Part shown: one piece after another, positions 45,201-55,290 of the stretch | Layout: the number at the start of each line of letters is the position of its first letter | Position numbering within the stretch: the stretch's first letter is position 1 | NCBI RefSeq assembly: GCF_050947875.1 | Contig: NC_134576.1 | Coordinates: 54,564,255-54,628,254 of the forward strand | Length of the DNA: 64,000 nucleotides | From: Dermacentor variabilis | Taxonomy: Eukaryota; Arthropoda; Arachnida; Ixodida; Ixodidae | Direction of reading: 5' to 3' | Translations under genes and position numbers: made by a program | Notes under the pieces: model-generated | The model's input: the letters and a program-made list of their open reading frames with translations, nothing else | Databases searched by the model: none | Told to the model about the DNA's origin: nothing

Positions 45201-46722
45201 CGATGGCAAAGTTTGGTGTTGCGCTCCAACTCCTCGGACAGTGTTCCAACTATACGCGAGTCCGACTATCGCGGACGCCACACACGCGGGCGCACCATAA
45301 TTTTTGGCGTCCTTAAATGATTTAACACCACCCCCATTTTTACCTGTAATCTCACTGCACAGGGGCCACTACGCTGCAGGTAAAGAACCGCGCCACAGTA
45401 CTTTGATGTTTGAGCACTGACGTTGTGTTGCACTTGCAGTATTTAATAGTCTCCGAAGATTTAGGATAAAAGTCAACTGCTTTCATAGTTATATGTTCAA
45501 TGAAATATCTTTGTCGGCTGCATGCTCGAAAATTCTGCGGAATAATTTAGTCAAGAACGTAAAACCTTATTCGACCCACTTTGGCGGTTGAATGGTATAG
45601 CATGTACCTTTACTATACGTCGTGCTTAAACATATGGCATGTATATACCTAAGCACATGTGGAACTCCACAGCAGCGCCGATGGTGAAAATTGGCCCGGA
45701 GTGGCCATGTGAATTCCGTCGCAATAAAATTCTGGAGTCGCCGCCCCCGTACATTTTTACCCTCATAGATGAAACGAGCTCTTGCCTCTTCTCCACCCTT
45801 GAAAGGATGCCGCACTAGGTGCTGTCCGAACACCGACAAGTTGCTCTCGCTCTTCTAGGTAATTTGAAAATAGAAGGTAGTTATTTCTGTGTGAAATATT
45901 ACCAACGGCTGAGTAATGACGTCGTGATCTGAAATGCAATTCGTCAACACCAGTGACACAAAGAGACCCATCGAGCAATATCTACACGGCAGAAATGGCC
46001 GTATTAAAGCGGTGGAAAGTGAGACGGTAACTCTTCCTGTTCACCGCCACATGCTAACGGTAACAGATATCTTCAGTAAGATGGCGGCGGCCTACTTCGC
46101 ATTTATGCATCCTCTGCACTTCCCAACTTGTTCCTAAACCTCTATGGCTCCGAACTAAGAAGGATATAAAATATCAGTTTTTCTTTTCGATTGAACACAG
46201 TAGCAAGACAGCATGTCCTTGCAATGGTTCCAACCACGATAATGGGGAAAAGAGGCAGACAAAGCTTTTTGCTGCGAAATGTGGGCCACAGGAAGACTAC
46301 GCTCGTGGCGCTCCTTATGGCCGACGCATCGACGATGGCCGTTGACATCGGTCGCGAATGCCGCTCGCCGCCTCGCCAGCTGCATTCCTCGCGAGGTATC
46401 TGCTTCTACTCGTAAGCATTTCGCCTCCCCAATGCCCAGCAACTCTCAGTCTGTATTACAGACGCTGTCTGTCAGCGCCTCCAGTGTTGCCTTCTGCTGC
46501 AAGAAGGTGTAGTACGATAGTGCCTCCTGGCTGCGTCTGCAAATGTGTACCAACGCGAAAGCCGTGTCGGCTAAATTAATTTGTACAAAAGCTTTTCCTA
46601 CCGCAAGGAAGTTTTCAGTGCATTTTCGTTAGACACTGTGTCGCACTTACGTATATGCGTCACTGAATATCAGCGTATACGATAAGAAAACGCTCTTTGT
46701 TGCGTGATGGACCTTCACGCTC
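42233..46722 (+). other. Presumed first intron of M13 gene B; no recognisable gene
   Basis: About 4.5 kb without a domain I can identify. The 136-codon frame at 42788-43198 and the 119-codon frame at 43523-43882 overlap frames on other strands, show no motif and are GC-rich, so they are not called. A run of G tracts at 43793-43830 could form G-quadruplexes. The sequence around 43690-43960 resembles interspersed tick repeat sequence, but I cannot name a family. Confidence 0.4.
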
Positions 46723-46732
46723 ATTGGCGATC

Positions 46733-46964
46733 GACCCGCCATGGTTGCTCAGTGGCTATGGTGTTGGGCTGCTGAGCACGAGGTCGCGGGATCGAATCCC
46801 GGCCACGGCGGTCGCATTTCGATGGGGCCGAAAACACCCCTGTACTTAGCTTTAGGTGCACGTTAAAGAACCCCAGGAGGTCGAAATTCCGGAGTCCCTC
46901 ACTACAGCGTGCCTCATAATCAGAAAGTGGTTTTGGCACGTAAAACCCCATAAATAAATTTTTA
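46733..46964 (+). mobile_element. Ruka SINE (full length) with 10-bp target duplication, just upstream of a predicted exon
   Basis: Complete head (CCCGCCATGGTTGCTCAGTGG, box B GGGATCGAATCCCGGCCACG), body and A/T tail. ATTGGCGATC flanks it at 46723-46732 and 46965-46974. The right-hand duplication runs directly into the CTCTCTCCTGCCGCAG acceptor of the predicted gene B exon at 46990. Confidence 0.93.
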
Positions 46965-46989
46965 ATTGGCGATCTCTCTCCTGCCGCAG

Positions 46990-47065
46990 CGTGACACAAG
47001 CAGCTTCGGGCACGACCCTGCCGACGTCGCTGTCTTCGGACAAGACGCTGTCGCCTCAGCCGCCG
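46990..47065 (+). CDS. M13 gene B: 76-bp tail exon
   Basis: A short exon between CTCTCTCCTGCCGCAG (acceptor AG at 46988-46989) and GTGAGT (47066). With the two bases carried from the preceding exon it reads GVTQAASGTTLPTSLSSDK then TLSPQPP, a Ser/Thr/Pro-rich continuation of the cytosolic tail. It ends in phase 0, the phase needed by the anchor exon at 50627. Both splice signals are strong. A full-length Ruka SINE ends only 15-25 bp upstream of the acceptor. No transcript data were available, so the exon is inferred from splice signals, phase and composition. Confidence 0.55.
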
Positions 47066-48359
47066 GTGAGTTGCAACGGTGGCGCATTCCTTGCGGTTTG
47101 ACAGTTGGGGTCACACAGTCTACTTTCCCCGCCTGAAACGATAGGTTTCAGCCTGCTCTCTCTCTAAAAAAAAAAGGAAAGCCAAAAGTCATCTTTGACT
47201 ATTATCTATATCATCCGAAGCATTTCTGAAAGGTATAGAAGATGCAAATGTCTGGGCAAGGCTTTTTTTTTCAGTTCCTTTTTGCTATTTTATTTTCTTT
47301 GACGCTTCTTCAGCCGTATCAATGCTACCGCCCGTTATAGATAGTCGTGGCCTGCGCATACTGAAGTGCGAGATGTACTCGCAAGAGAATACAGATTGAC
47401 CCTCTCCTGAACGCGTGGTCACGATGACACCGCCACGTCGCGTGGGTAGTGTTCTTGGCGTTTAGTGTGGCGCCCAACACTCCCCCGCGTAACCGGGGAA
47501 CCACCAATTTCGCCACGGTCCGAGAGGTCAACGCGGAAACCTACCCACGACCATCGTGGGGAGTCTCGGCTCTTTCGAGGAGTACAGTTTCGTCGCGTGC
47601 ACCCGCCTAAAACGCCCGAGGGAGTCTTTCAAGTACGTCCGCCCCTCTCGGCATCCAGCGCACGTGTGAGCTCTGAATCCTTAGGCGCCGTATATTGGGG
47701 CGCGCATCCCATGAGGTCGCTCACGCTGCGGGATCGGCCCACGTTTTTTTTCGGAGACGAGATCACCGTCTGCTTGAGCGCGACCCTGCTCTTACCGCTC
47801 GGCTCTGGCTAGGCGAACAAAACATTCGAATTTAAGACAGTTTTCATGCTGTGGGAATATTCTTTGTCCCGTAGCAATAATCGTCGTGTACCTATAGCGT
47901 GGATATGCTTTCTTTAACGCTGCCCGCCCGTGATACTTCAAGGCTACGAACAGCATGCGTGCTATCGGGCAGGTTTAGAATATTGTTTGTCGCCTTACGT
48001 GTAAGTTTAACGCAAGCACCTTTGCAATACCTTACGGTGCGCGTCGCTTCAAGACTTTTAGTTCAGCGTACGGTAACGCAAACGTAAGGGTGACGTTGGA
48101 AGACAGGGCGCCGTCCGGTGGCTTATGCCGCAGGTATTCAAGTCAAGGCAATCCATTAACAACCAGCTTGGCGTTGGCGTTGCTATGCGGGCGCGTCTCG
48201 TTAGGCCTAAGGACGCCGGAATCGCCGAATGATCTCAGAAATTGGACGTGCTATGCGCTCATAGCTAAGGTTTCAGTTGGCTTTAGAGGAAGCGAAAGCT
48301 CATTTCAATAGTTTGTGGCGATCAACGAGAATGAGGGAGTAGCCACCACGAGAATTCAC

Positions 48360-48600
48360 ACCCGCGGTGGTTACTCAGAGGCTATGGTGTTGGGCTGCTG
48401 AGCACGAGGTCGCGGGATCGAATCCCGGCCACGGCGGTCGCATTTCGATGGGGGCGAAATGCGAAAACACCGGTGTACTTAGATTTAGGTGCACGTTAAC
48501 GAACCCCAGGTGGTCGAAATTTCCGGAATCCTCCACTACGGCATGCCTCATAATCAGAAAGCGGTTTTGGCACGTAAAACCCCATAACTTAATTTTTGTA
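48360..48600 (+). mobile_element. Ruka SINE (full length) with 15-bp target duplication
   Basis: Complete head, body and tail. ACCAC(G/T)AGAATTCAC flanks it at 48345-48359 and 48601-48615 with one mismatch, marking a fairly recent insertion inside the presumed second intron of gene B. Confidence 0.93.
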
Positions 48601-49704
48601 ACCACTAGAATTCACGCTAAAACGGGAACCATGGGTGCCGCCATGTTCTACAGCGCTATTTCTTAGCGCGCGTGAACATTACGAAAGTTAAGCTCTCCAA
48701 ATAAGGTACGTTATCTTAGCGCACGTAAGCAGCACAAACCCAACAACGTTCGGAGTATGCGCAGGGAGGACAACGCTATTTCTTTACCTGCGCAATGCTT
48801 TTACGCTGGGTTGCAAACGCAATTCTAAAATTGTCCGTCAAAGTGAAGTGTCATTCTTAACAAGAAAGTAGCGAGCACTGAGTTTCTAACAAAGTAAACG
48901 GAAGCAAAACGAATGACGATTATTGGTGTGGCAAAAATACGTGTCCCAAAGGACGTAAACATTTTAAAGTGTTCACCTTCAAAGCATTTACGGAGTCGAA
49001 AAACTCCATTTGCTGAATGCCTGTTGTCCACTGAGTCTGAATCTGCGGAGTACCTGTTGTCCTGTATGTTTGAACTGTTTCGTGCCGAACCGGTAACGAT
49101 TATTACGTTTCGTTTACGTTTCTGTCCGGGTTTAAGCACGTTTCACGAATACTTGTTCGGGTTCAGTTTCAGTTCCGGCTGGAATTCTGGTTCGGGTACC
49201 CCCTTCGGTTCCGGCTTTGTTCTATACCTGGCTTCAGACACTGATTTCGTGCAAATGGTGACGTGAATTCAGGCATAGATGTATTTCTTTATTTAGATAA
49301 CTGGTAGACATAGCTATGAAACTCTACGATTAACCATTTAAGGGTGTTAAGTAATTTTTAATTGCCAAGGCGGAATTTTTCAGTGTGCAAATTAACTTAC
49401 TGGTAACTTAAAGGAAGACCACATGAAAAGTTTCTCAGTAATATGAATTTTACCAGGAAAAGAAATTTTTACACATTAACAAAACTGGCGTCACTTAACA
49501 AAGGTAAGCGGATGCTCCCAACATGATGTGCAAACGATTACGGTAATCATGTAAAGGAACATCATGCAAATAATTTCTGTCAGAAAGGCGAAGTTAACTG
49601 AGAAGAAGCTTTTTTACACAGCGGCGAAGCTGGGTGTTACTGCACACAAGAGAATCTTCGCTCCCGACTTCACTATTCAACAAATTATTGCGCCACCAGA
49701 CGTT

Positions 49705-50215
49705 ATTTAAAAAACTGGAGGACGCTTAAGCTTCGCCTTCAAGAGTGGAACGCGACAGCGTTCCCGTCGACCCGACAAGGGATGTAAGACAATGGGCTAC
49801 GGCGCAGCGACTACGCGCCCCGCATCGGACGCGGTGAGCGTCGAGCAACCCAGCGTTCGGCGCGACAACGAAATGTGCGCCTGAGCAAGCGACGCACGCC
49901 TGAGCCTTAGAAACAGCTCGTTTCTAAGGCAACACCGCGTTCACTAGAGGCGCTTTTCTACCGCTTTGAAGCATCGAACTCGTGGCTCAGTGGTAACGTC
50001 TCCGTCTCACACTCCGGAGACCCTGGTTCGATTCCCACCCAGCCCATCTTGGAAGTTGCTTTCTATTTATGAAGTGCCTGCCGTAATTTATCGCTCACGG
50101 CCAACGCCGCGGACGCCGACGCCGACACCGACGACACCAGCTTTTCTGCGACACGAGCTCCTTAACGCTATCCCGTTAAAACGAGCGCAAAAAAAAGCGT
50201 GCCATCTGGATAAAG
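49705..50215 (+). mobile_element. Second tRNA-headed interspersed repeat, plus copy
   Basis: A composite of about 510 bp. It runs from GAGGACGCTTAAGCTTCGCC and GCGACAGCGTTCCCGTCGAC, through a GC-rich block and CGTTTCTAAGGCAACACCGC, to a tRNA-like region (box A GTGGCTCAGTGGTAACG, box B CTGGTTCGATTCCCACC, anticodon-like loop CTCACAC). It ends CGACACGAGCTCCTTAACGC. The box A/B spacing is that of a pol III promoter. The homologous copy at 54420-55290 is in the opposite direction. The tRNA-like part lacks a proper acceptor stem, so I do not call a tRNA gene. Confidence 0.75.
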
Positions 50216-50626
50216 CTCGGTTGAAGTAGCTGCCTTTGCTTTACACATGTTCTTTCTACGACAGTGGTGTATAGAGCTTTTGTGAGCAGGTGTGACAACA
50301 TGCTCATAATTTACGAAAGCTCTTGCGCTGTTAAACAGCTGTAAGCATACGGCTTGTCTTCGTGCGCCTTCGCTGTGTGTGTTCTTTCGCTGCGCACATT
50401 TTCATCGACGAATCGTCCCACGAAGAAAAAAAGAAACGCTCGGCAAGTTTCGAACTGGTCCCAACAACGTTTCCTAGACATGTGACTCAAAAGGACGCTT
50501 GATTGCCCGTCGTATGAGACGCCTCGTGCTAAGACGCGTCTCCTGCTTAAGATAGACACACAAGGGCACGAGCTTTCGGCCTAGGTTTGTGGTGGTTGCG
50601 TTCTCTCGCATGGTGACGGCCGGCAG

Positions 50627-50970
50627 GAGCCTCCAGCGGCGGTCGGGGTGCCTAAGGCGGCCGCGCGCGCAGGCGAGGAGCAAAGGTTAATCGTCTCGGA
50701 GCCCCGCGACAGTCCTCAGCCGACCGCCACCACGAACACCGGACTGCTGGAGTACTGGCCCCTGCCCGCGACCATCGTGGTACTCGTGGTGGTGATCCTG
50801 CTGCAGTTGCTGATCGCCGCTCCTCTTCGGCGGCAGAGGGCGCCTCGAGCACCCCGCGCGGCTGGCGTCTGCGAGTCCCAACAGTGCCGTCGCTACGCGC
50901 AACTGTTCGCCGGCGCCGCGAACCTGAGCGAGCCTGCGTGCGACAACTTCTACGCGTACGTCTGCAGCAG
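50627..50970 (+). CDS. M13 (neprilysin-like) gene B: membrane-anchor exon
   Basis: This is the paralogue of 7731-8074, with the same 344-bp length and no indel. It encodes EEQRLIVSEPRDSPQPTATT, then a transmembrane helix (WPLPATIVVLVVVILLQLL), then C-x4-C and PACDNFYAYVC, the M13 ectodomain start. The acceptor is placed at the AG of 50625-50626 (phase 0), the donor at CAG|GTACGC (50971, phase 2). About 23 of 114 residues differ from gene A by eye. The best conserved parts are the pre-membrane segment and the helix, which are identical or nearly so. As in gene A, an out-of-frame ATGGTGACGGCC upstream (50610) is conserved but runs into a stop, so it is not the start codon. Translation most likely begins at 41931. 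Confidence 0.82.
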
Positions 50971-53052
50971 GTACGCACGTTGGCGACGACAATGAGAAGG
51001 AACACACAATTTGTCACAACTTTCGCTTTATTTCCTTAAGTGGAGGCATTGCAGAAGGGATGGGAGTAACACACGCACACACACAAAAGCCGTTTATGGG
51101 AATGACCACATTTGCTTGCACGATCTGGTAGCGCACGAACTAGTAGCCACGCTAGAAGTACACGCCGGTTTGCTAGAACTTGCGTGTACTAGAATAATTC
51201 GAACCACTCTGCACTTAAATTTCTCGCCACTTGACGGCCCCGCAGCTCGGCGACACTGCGCGCGCTACCACCAAAGACAGTGTCGAACACGGCCACGTGA
51301 TGCGAAGCTCGGTTCCTTGAGCGCCTTCTGAGTGTATAAGTGGAAAGTGAGGCTTTCTTACAGGGTGTGAAAGCTGGCTTTACTTGGCACCGAGTCAATT
51401 CGACTTTCCAACTTCTATATTTTTTTTAAGCTGAAGCCATATACATCTATCCCCAATGCACTTGCCGTGACTGTGGTCAAAAGATCAACCAATCATAGCA
51501 CTGGGTTTCTGGTAGCACCACCAGATGTCGCTCGGCTCCGCGCTTCCGCGGCAACAGAGGCGCCAGCTGCGCGGGAGAAAGAAATAAAACATGCAGGATG
51601 CTCGCCTTCGCGCATAGTTTTCGCCGCAAGCGCTTCCCGGTAAAGATTACGGTTGCATAAGCTGCAGTTGCTGGGAACCGACAATTGTAGCATACGAAGC
51701 AGGGAATGGTCGTAGCTACACTTACATACGTAAAAGAAGAACGCGCCTAGTAACTGATTTCATTTGGGTTGTGATACCGCTATGGAAAGGCCAAGCATAG
51801 TTAGGACTTCCGAAGTACAGCGGGAACACGATGAGCGGCGGAAGGAACAGCAACGTCAATATGCACAGAGGTGTCGTGCTCAGGCTCGGCAGGACCCACT
51901 TCAAGGCTACGTCACACTGGTCTATCGGATCCGGTGATACCACAGCTTCGCTGGCCGACCATATTCACAGCGTGAATTGGGCCCTATTTGTTTTGCAGTT
52001 TTCACGTTTCTGTTGGAAATACCTGGGATTTTCTTGTGACTGTGTAAATGTTTTCGTGGGTTGATCTTGAAGTACGCAATGTTCATTCTTACATGTGTCA
52101 CACGAAGAAGCAGTTCAACCTTTTCATTTTGCATACCAGAATAGGTGGGCATGCCTACACAAAAATTTCGCATTGCTCAGCAGGCTGTTAACAAAAAAAC
52201 TCTTTAAGCTTTGATTTTAACACTCATGTTTTCAATGCAGAAATGAAGCCTGAAAACGAGGAAGCCCTACTCATGGTATTAGCAGAAATCGTAATAGTAC
52301 TACTACTTTCGAGACATCTCTCTCCAATATGTATCATCTGCACGCAAAATCGTTGTGCCAGGTAATATCTTTAAGCGCTCCTTTGAATTGGTTCAAGAAT
52401 TCTTTAGAAATATTTTGGGAATATATTTCAAAACGGTTTAGGGCCTTCCCATTTCTAATGATAGGGAATTCAGTGGTATCGACAGATGATGCTGGATCTC
52501 TTAGGCTGCAAATACTGTTCTGCTTATTCCTGTGCATCTCAGTTTTCCTAATAACATTGATACTATTGCTAGTTTGCAACTTAAGCCCGATTATTATGTG
52601 TATCCGAATGCGGTGCATGATATAACTCAGAAATGCAAAAACGTCCGTGTCGCGTGCATTGGTATGCACGCTAAAGATCCCCTGGTGGCCAAAATTAGAC
52701 CGTAGCCCCCTACTACGCCGTGCCTCATAAGCGAATCGTGCTTTTGGCACGCAGAAGCCCAGAATTCAATTCAATGTCATTCAGATATTGTACAATACAC
52801 AGACTGCTTAAATGCAGAGCGGTACGTTGAGAACTATATATCGTGTCGATGTTGTACGGCTGCCGTCACTAGTTAGACTTGCTAAAGTTCACCACGCAGT
52901 CGTTGGTACTGCTTTTATCTTGCAAATGAGAGTTATTCGAGGAAAAGTAACATACACCGGTTTATTTATTTATGTCATAAAAAGCACAACACACAAAATA
53001 CAGGGAGACTTAAGCCGCGTCATTTTGCGTCCTCTGCTTCTGTACGACAAAG
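50971..53052 (+). other. Intron of M13 gene B (anchor exon to short exon)
   Basis: GT-AG interval of 2,082 bp, partly alignable to 8075-9758. It carries a degenerate SINE of the Ruka-related subfamily at about 52625-52775 that is absent at the equivalent place in gene A, accounting for part of the length difference. Confidence 0.6.
52625..52775 (+). mobile_element. Ruka-related SINE, second subfamily, fragment
   Basis: It has the diagnostic GCACGCTAAAGATCCCCTGG (instead of GTTAAAGAACCCCAGG), then GTGCCTCATAAGCGAATCGT and GGCACGCAGAAGCCCAGAATTC. The head is missing. It sits in the intron between the two M13 gene B ectodomain exons. Confidence 0.75.
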
Positions 53053-53203
53053 GTGGGACGCATCTCACTCGAAGAAGGGCGACAGCAGCGTCCTCGCCGA
53101 CTCCTGGCGGCGGCTGGCCAGGAGAGCAGCATCGCGGCTCGGCGATGTCCCGGGCACCGCGGGCAAGCCGGAGCCGGTGCAGAGGGCCTCGCGCTTCATA
53201 TAC
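53053..53203 (+). CDS. M13 (neprilysin-like) gene B: short ectodomain exon
   Basis: This 151-bp exon is the paralogue of 9759-9909. With the previous exon it reads VCSR-WDASHSKKGDSSVL and ends RASRFIY. Acceptor AG is at 53051-53052 and donor TAC|GTAAGA at 53204, phase 0. Its splice signals are intact and substitutions relative to gene A are few. No M13 terminal exon follows within the remaining 10.8 kb of this window. Gene B is therefore either completed beyond the window after a very long, repeat-filled intron, or is a truncated duplicate. Confidence 0.8.
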
Positions 53204-53735
53204 GTAAGAACCACGGTGCATCACTCAGACCGTGCTACTGTGGCTCTGTCTAAACTGGCAAAAATGAGGGAGAAAGCGATACATGCAAGAATGCCGAGAA
53301 GGGCTCCTCGAGAATTCTTCGTTACGCCTTAAGCAGCGTGTCTAATGACGATCGATGTCGTTTAGTAGGCTTCTGAGGTGACACGCAACCTAAGAATTCA
53401 GGAGCTCATCCGGCAAAATTGTGCATTTGTGCCCCGTGTTAGCAGCGTCAGAGACCACGAGACACGATACACAAAGTACGTAGGAGAGCATCCTGACAAA
53501 CGCGCGTCATGCACACCTGATATCCGTCCTTCGTCGCTTTGAGAAATCGTCGCAACTAGCGCGTGCACGTAGAGTACGGCGCTGGGATTTGTTGAGCAGC
53601 GAGAACAAATATGCCGCGCCACGCTTGCAGAGCACGTATTCATAGGCAAAAAAGATTGACAACAGAACCAGGTGTCATCATCCACAGGCTTTATCTCTTC
53701 ACTCACACCCCCTGGACCCTTTCGCGCCTCCCCTC

Positions 53736-54419
53736 TAACATTGCCACTTTGCGGAAACTGAGAAAGCACTCTGAAGGGGAGGATGATCATTATTTATCTG
53801 CTGTAGAAATAACTTGGTACCTCGCCCTCGAAGCGACAAAGCGCGCTCACTTTCTTGGAGGAAAGAGGCATGACGTCACCACACTGCTTCACTAAGGCTG
53901 AAACACGCATCGTCGCAGTACGCAGGAAACAACCAGGAAAGTCGCCAGACGGGCACATATTCTCTTCAAGTGAGAAATACTCTGGCTGCAGAAATGAAGT
54001 TACCTCTTGGTGCTACACTCTCTCAATGAAAAGAAAGTCGTGTCTTATGCGTACATACATACATACATACATGCATACATACATACGTGAGTTGCATTTA
54101 TCAGTCCTGCAATGATTAGCTTACGTCAAAGCATTCATACTGCTTATACTCTTCAGGTGACAGTTTTTCACGGTCTAAAAATGTTACAAATTGTTTGGCG
54201 TAAGGCACATCCTAATTATCTATTGGAACTCTCTCGAACATTGTCGCTCAAATATATAACGAGGAGAAAATTTTCTAATGAGACTGCATGCTCGGCGTGA
54301 TTAGGGTTTCAAATTTTGGAACTCACGCGACGCCCAGCGATTACGTTGCAATCTACGATGAGCCATGTATAAATAGCCGAGGCATCTGACCCGTTGATCA
54401 GATTTCGACGACGGGCGTC
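53736..54419. other. Sequence after the duplicated block, no gene
   Basis: It lies where the gene B intron loses similarity to gene A. Only a (CATA)n tract is notable. Confidence 0.35.
54052..54087. repeat. (CATA)n microsatellite
   Basis: ACAT tetranucleotide units with one interruption (CATGCATA). Confidence 0.95.
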
Positions 54420-55290
54420 TGTACTCTCAAACTATTAACGCGACAGCGTTAAGGAGCTCGTGTCGCAGAAAAGCCGGTGTCGTCGGCGTCGGTGGCGTTG
54501 GCCGTGAGGGATAAATCCCGGCAGGCACTTCATGAATAAAAGACAACTTGCAAGATGGGCTGGGTGGGAATCGAACCAGGGTCTCCGGAGTGTGAGACGG
54601 ACACGCCACCACTCAGCCACGAGTTCGATGCTTCAAAGCGGTACAAAAGCGCCTCTAGGAAATGCGGTCTTGCCTTAGAAACGAGCCGTCGAAAGTTATA
54701 CTACGGCGTATATCAGTAATTATGAACATGTAACTTACAGAAGTCGCAGTTACACGAGTAGCGAAGTGCGTTTCCGCTACATTTCTTCTGCGCTTTCCGC
54801 ACACACAGAGCCATCTTGCGGCAAGCACAGAAGACCCCCTCCTCTCAATGTACGGCGCTGCCCCGACAGGTGGTGCGCCACGCGCGCATTGGGGCTGTGC
54901 GGGGACCGGTGCGAGGCGCGTCGCGGCCCGGACTCCCTCTCCCCTGACGACGCTTCGCCTTGCTCCTTCATGGGTTGCAGAATCAAGCGTCCTTCCTTTC
55001 TTTAGATCACTTATCTCTCTGCCCGTGCCGATCACGACGTTTGGCTGGCGTGCATCGTTTCCCCCTCCGAGACACCGAGTTCTTTGGTTCGTTCCGCTTG
55101 CTCAGGCGCACGTTTCGTTGCCGCGCTGAACGCTGCGTTGCTCGACGCTCACCGCGTCCGATGCGGGGCGCCTCGTAAGGGATCGCTGCACCGTAGCCCA
55201 TTGTCTTACACCCTTTGGCGGGTCGACGGAAACGCTATCGCGTTTCACTTTTGAAGGCGAGGTTTAAGCGTCCTCCAATTTTTGTTGTGC
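54420..55290 (-). mobile_element. Second tRNA-headed interspersed repeat, minus copy with internal insertion
   Basis: Minus-strand homologue of 49705-50215. The tRNA-like half is at 54435-54640 and the other terminal half at about 55095-55285. Between them about 0.4 kb (54680-55090) is not present in the plus copy. The two copies form a large inverted repeat around the M13 gene B ectodomain exons. Confidence 0.72.

Larger units (their letters stand above)
47066..50626 (+). other. Presumed second intron of M13 gene B
   Basis: Between the 76-bp exon and the anchor exon. It contains a full Ruka SINE (48360-48600), a short TTC/GGTTC-rich degenerate repeat (about 49080-49330, related to 5395-5590), and a complete second-family tRNA-headed repeat (49705-50215). 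The stretch 47300-48300 has no feature I can support beyond short open frames. The final 0.2 kb aligns with the sequence upstream of the gene A anchor exon. Confidence 0.5.
50440..53735 (+). repeat. Segmental duplication, copy B
   Basis: Partner of 7400-10430. The alignment fades shortly after the short exon, within the following intron, so the duplicated unit as seen here does not include a terminal M13 exon. It is bracketed by inverted copies of the second-family repeat (49705-50215 plus, 54420-55290 minus). Confidence 0.75.

Noticed and set aside
48360..48440. tRNA-like sequence at Ruka heads
   Set aside because: Paired ends resemble an acceptor stem, but all copies are attached to the same SINE body with target duplications. 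Not functional tRNA genes.
49975..50060. Possible tRNA gene (box A and box B present)
   Set aside because: No proper acceptor stem, irregular anticodon arm, and the sequence is part of a dispersed repeat present again in inverted form at 54.5 kb. It is a tRNA-derived SINE head.
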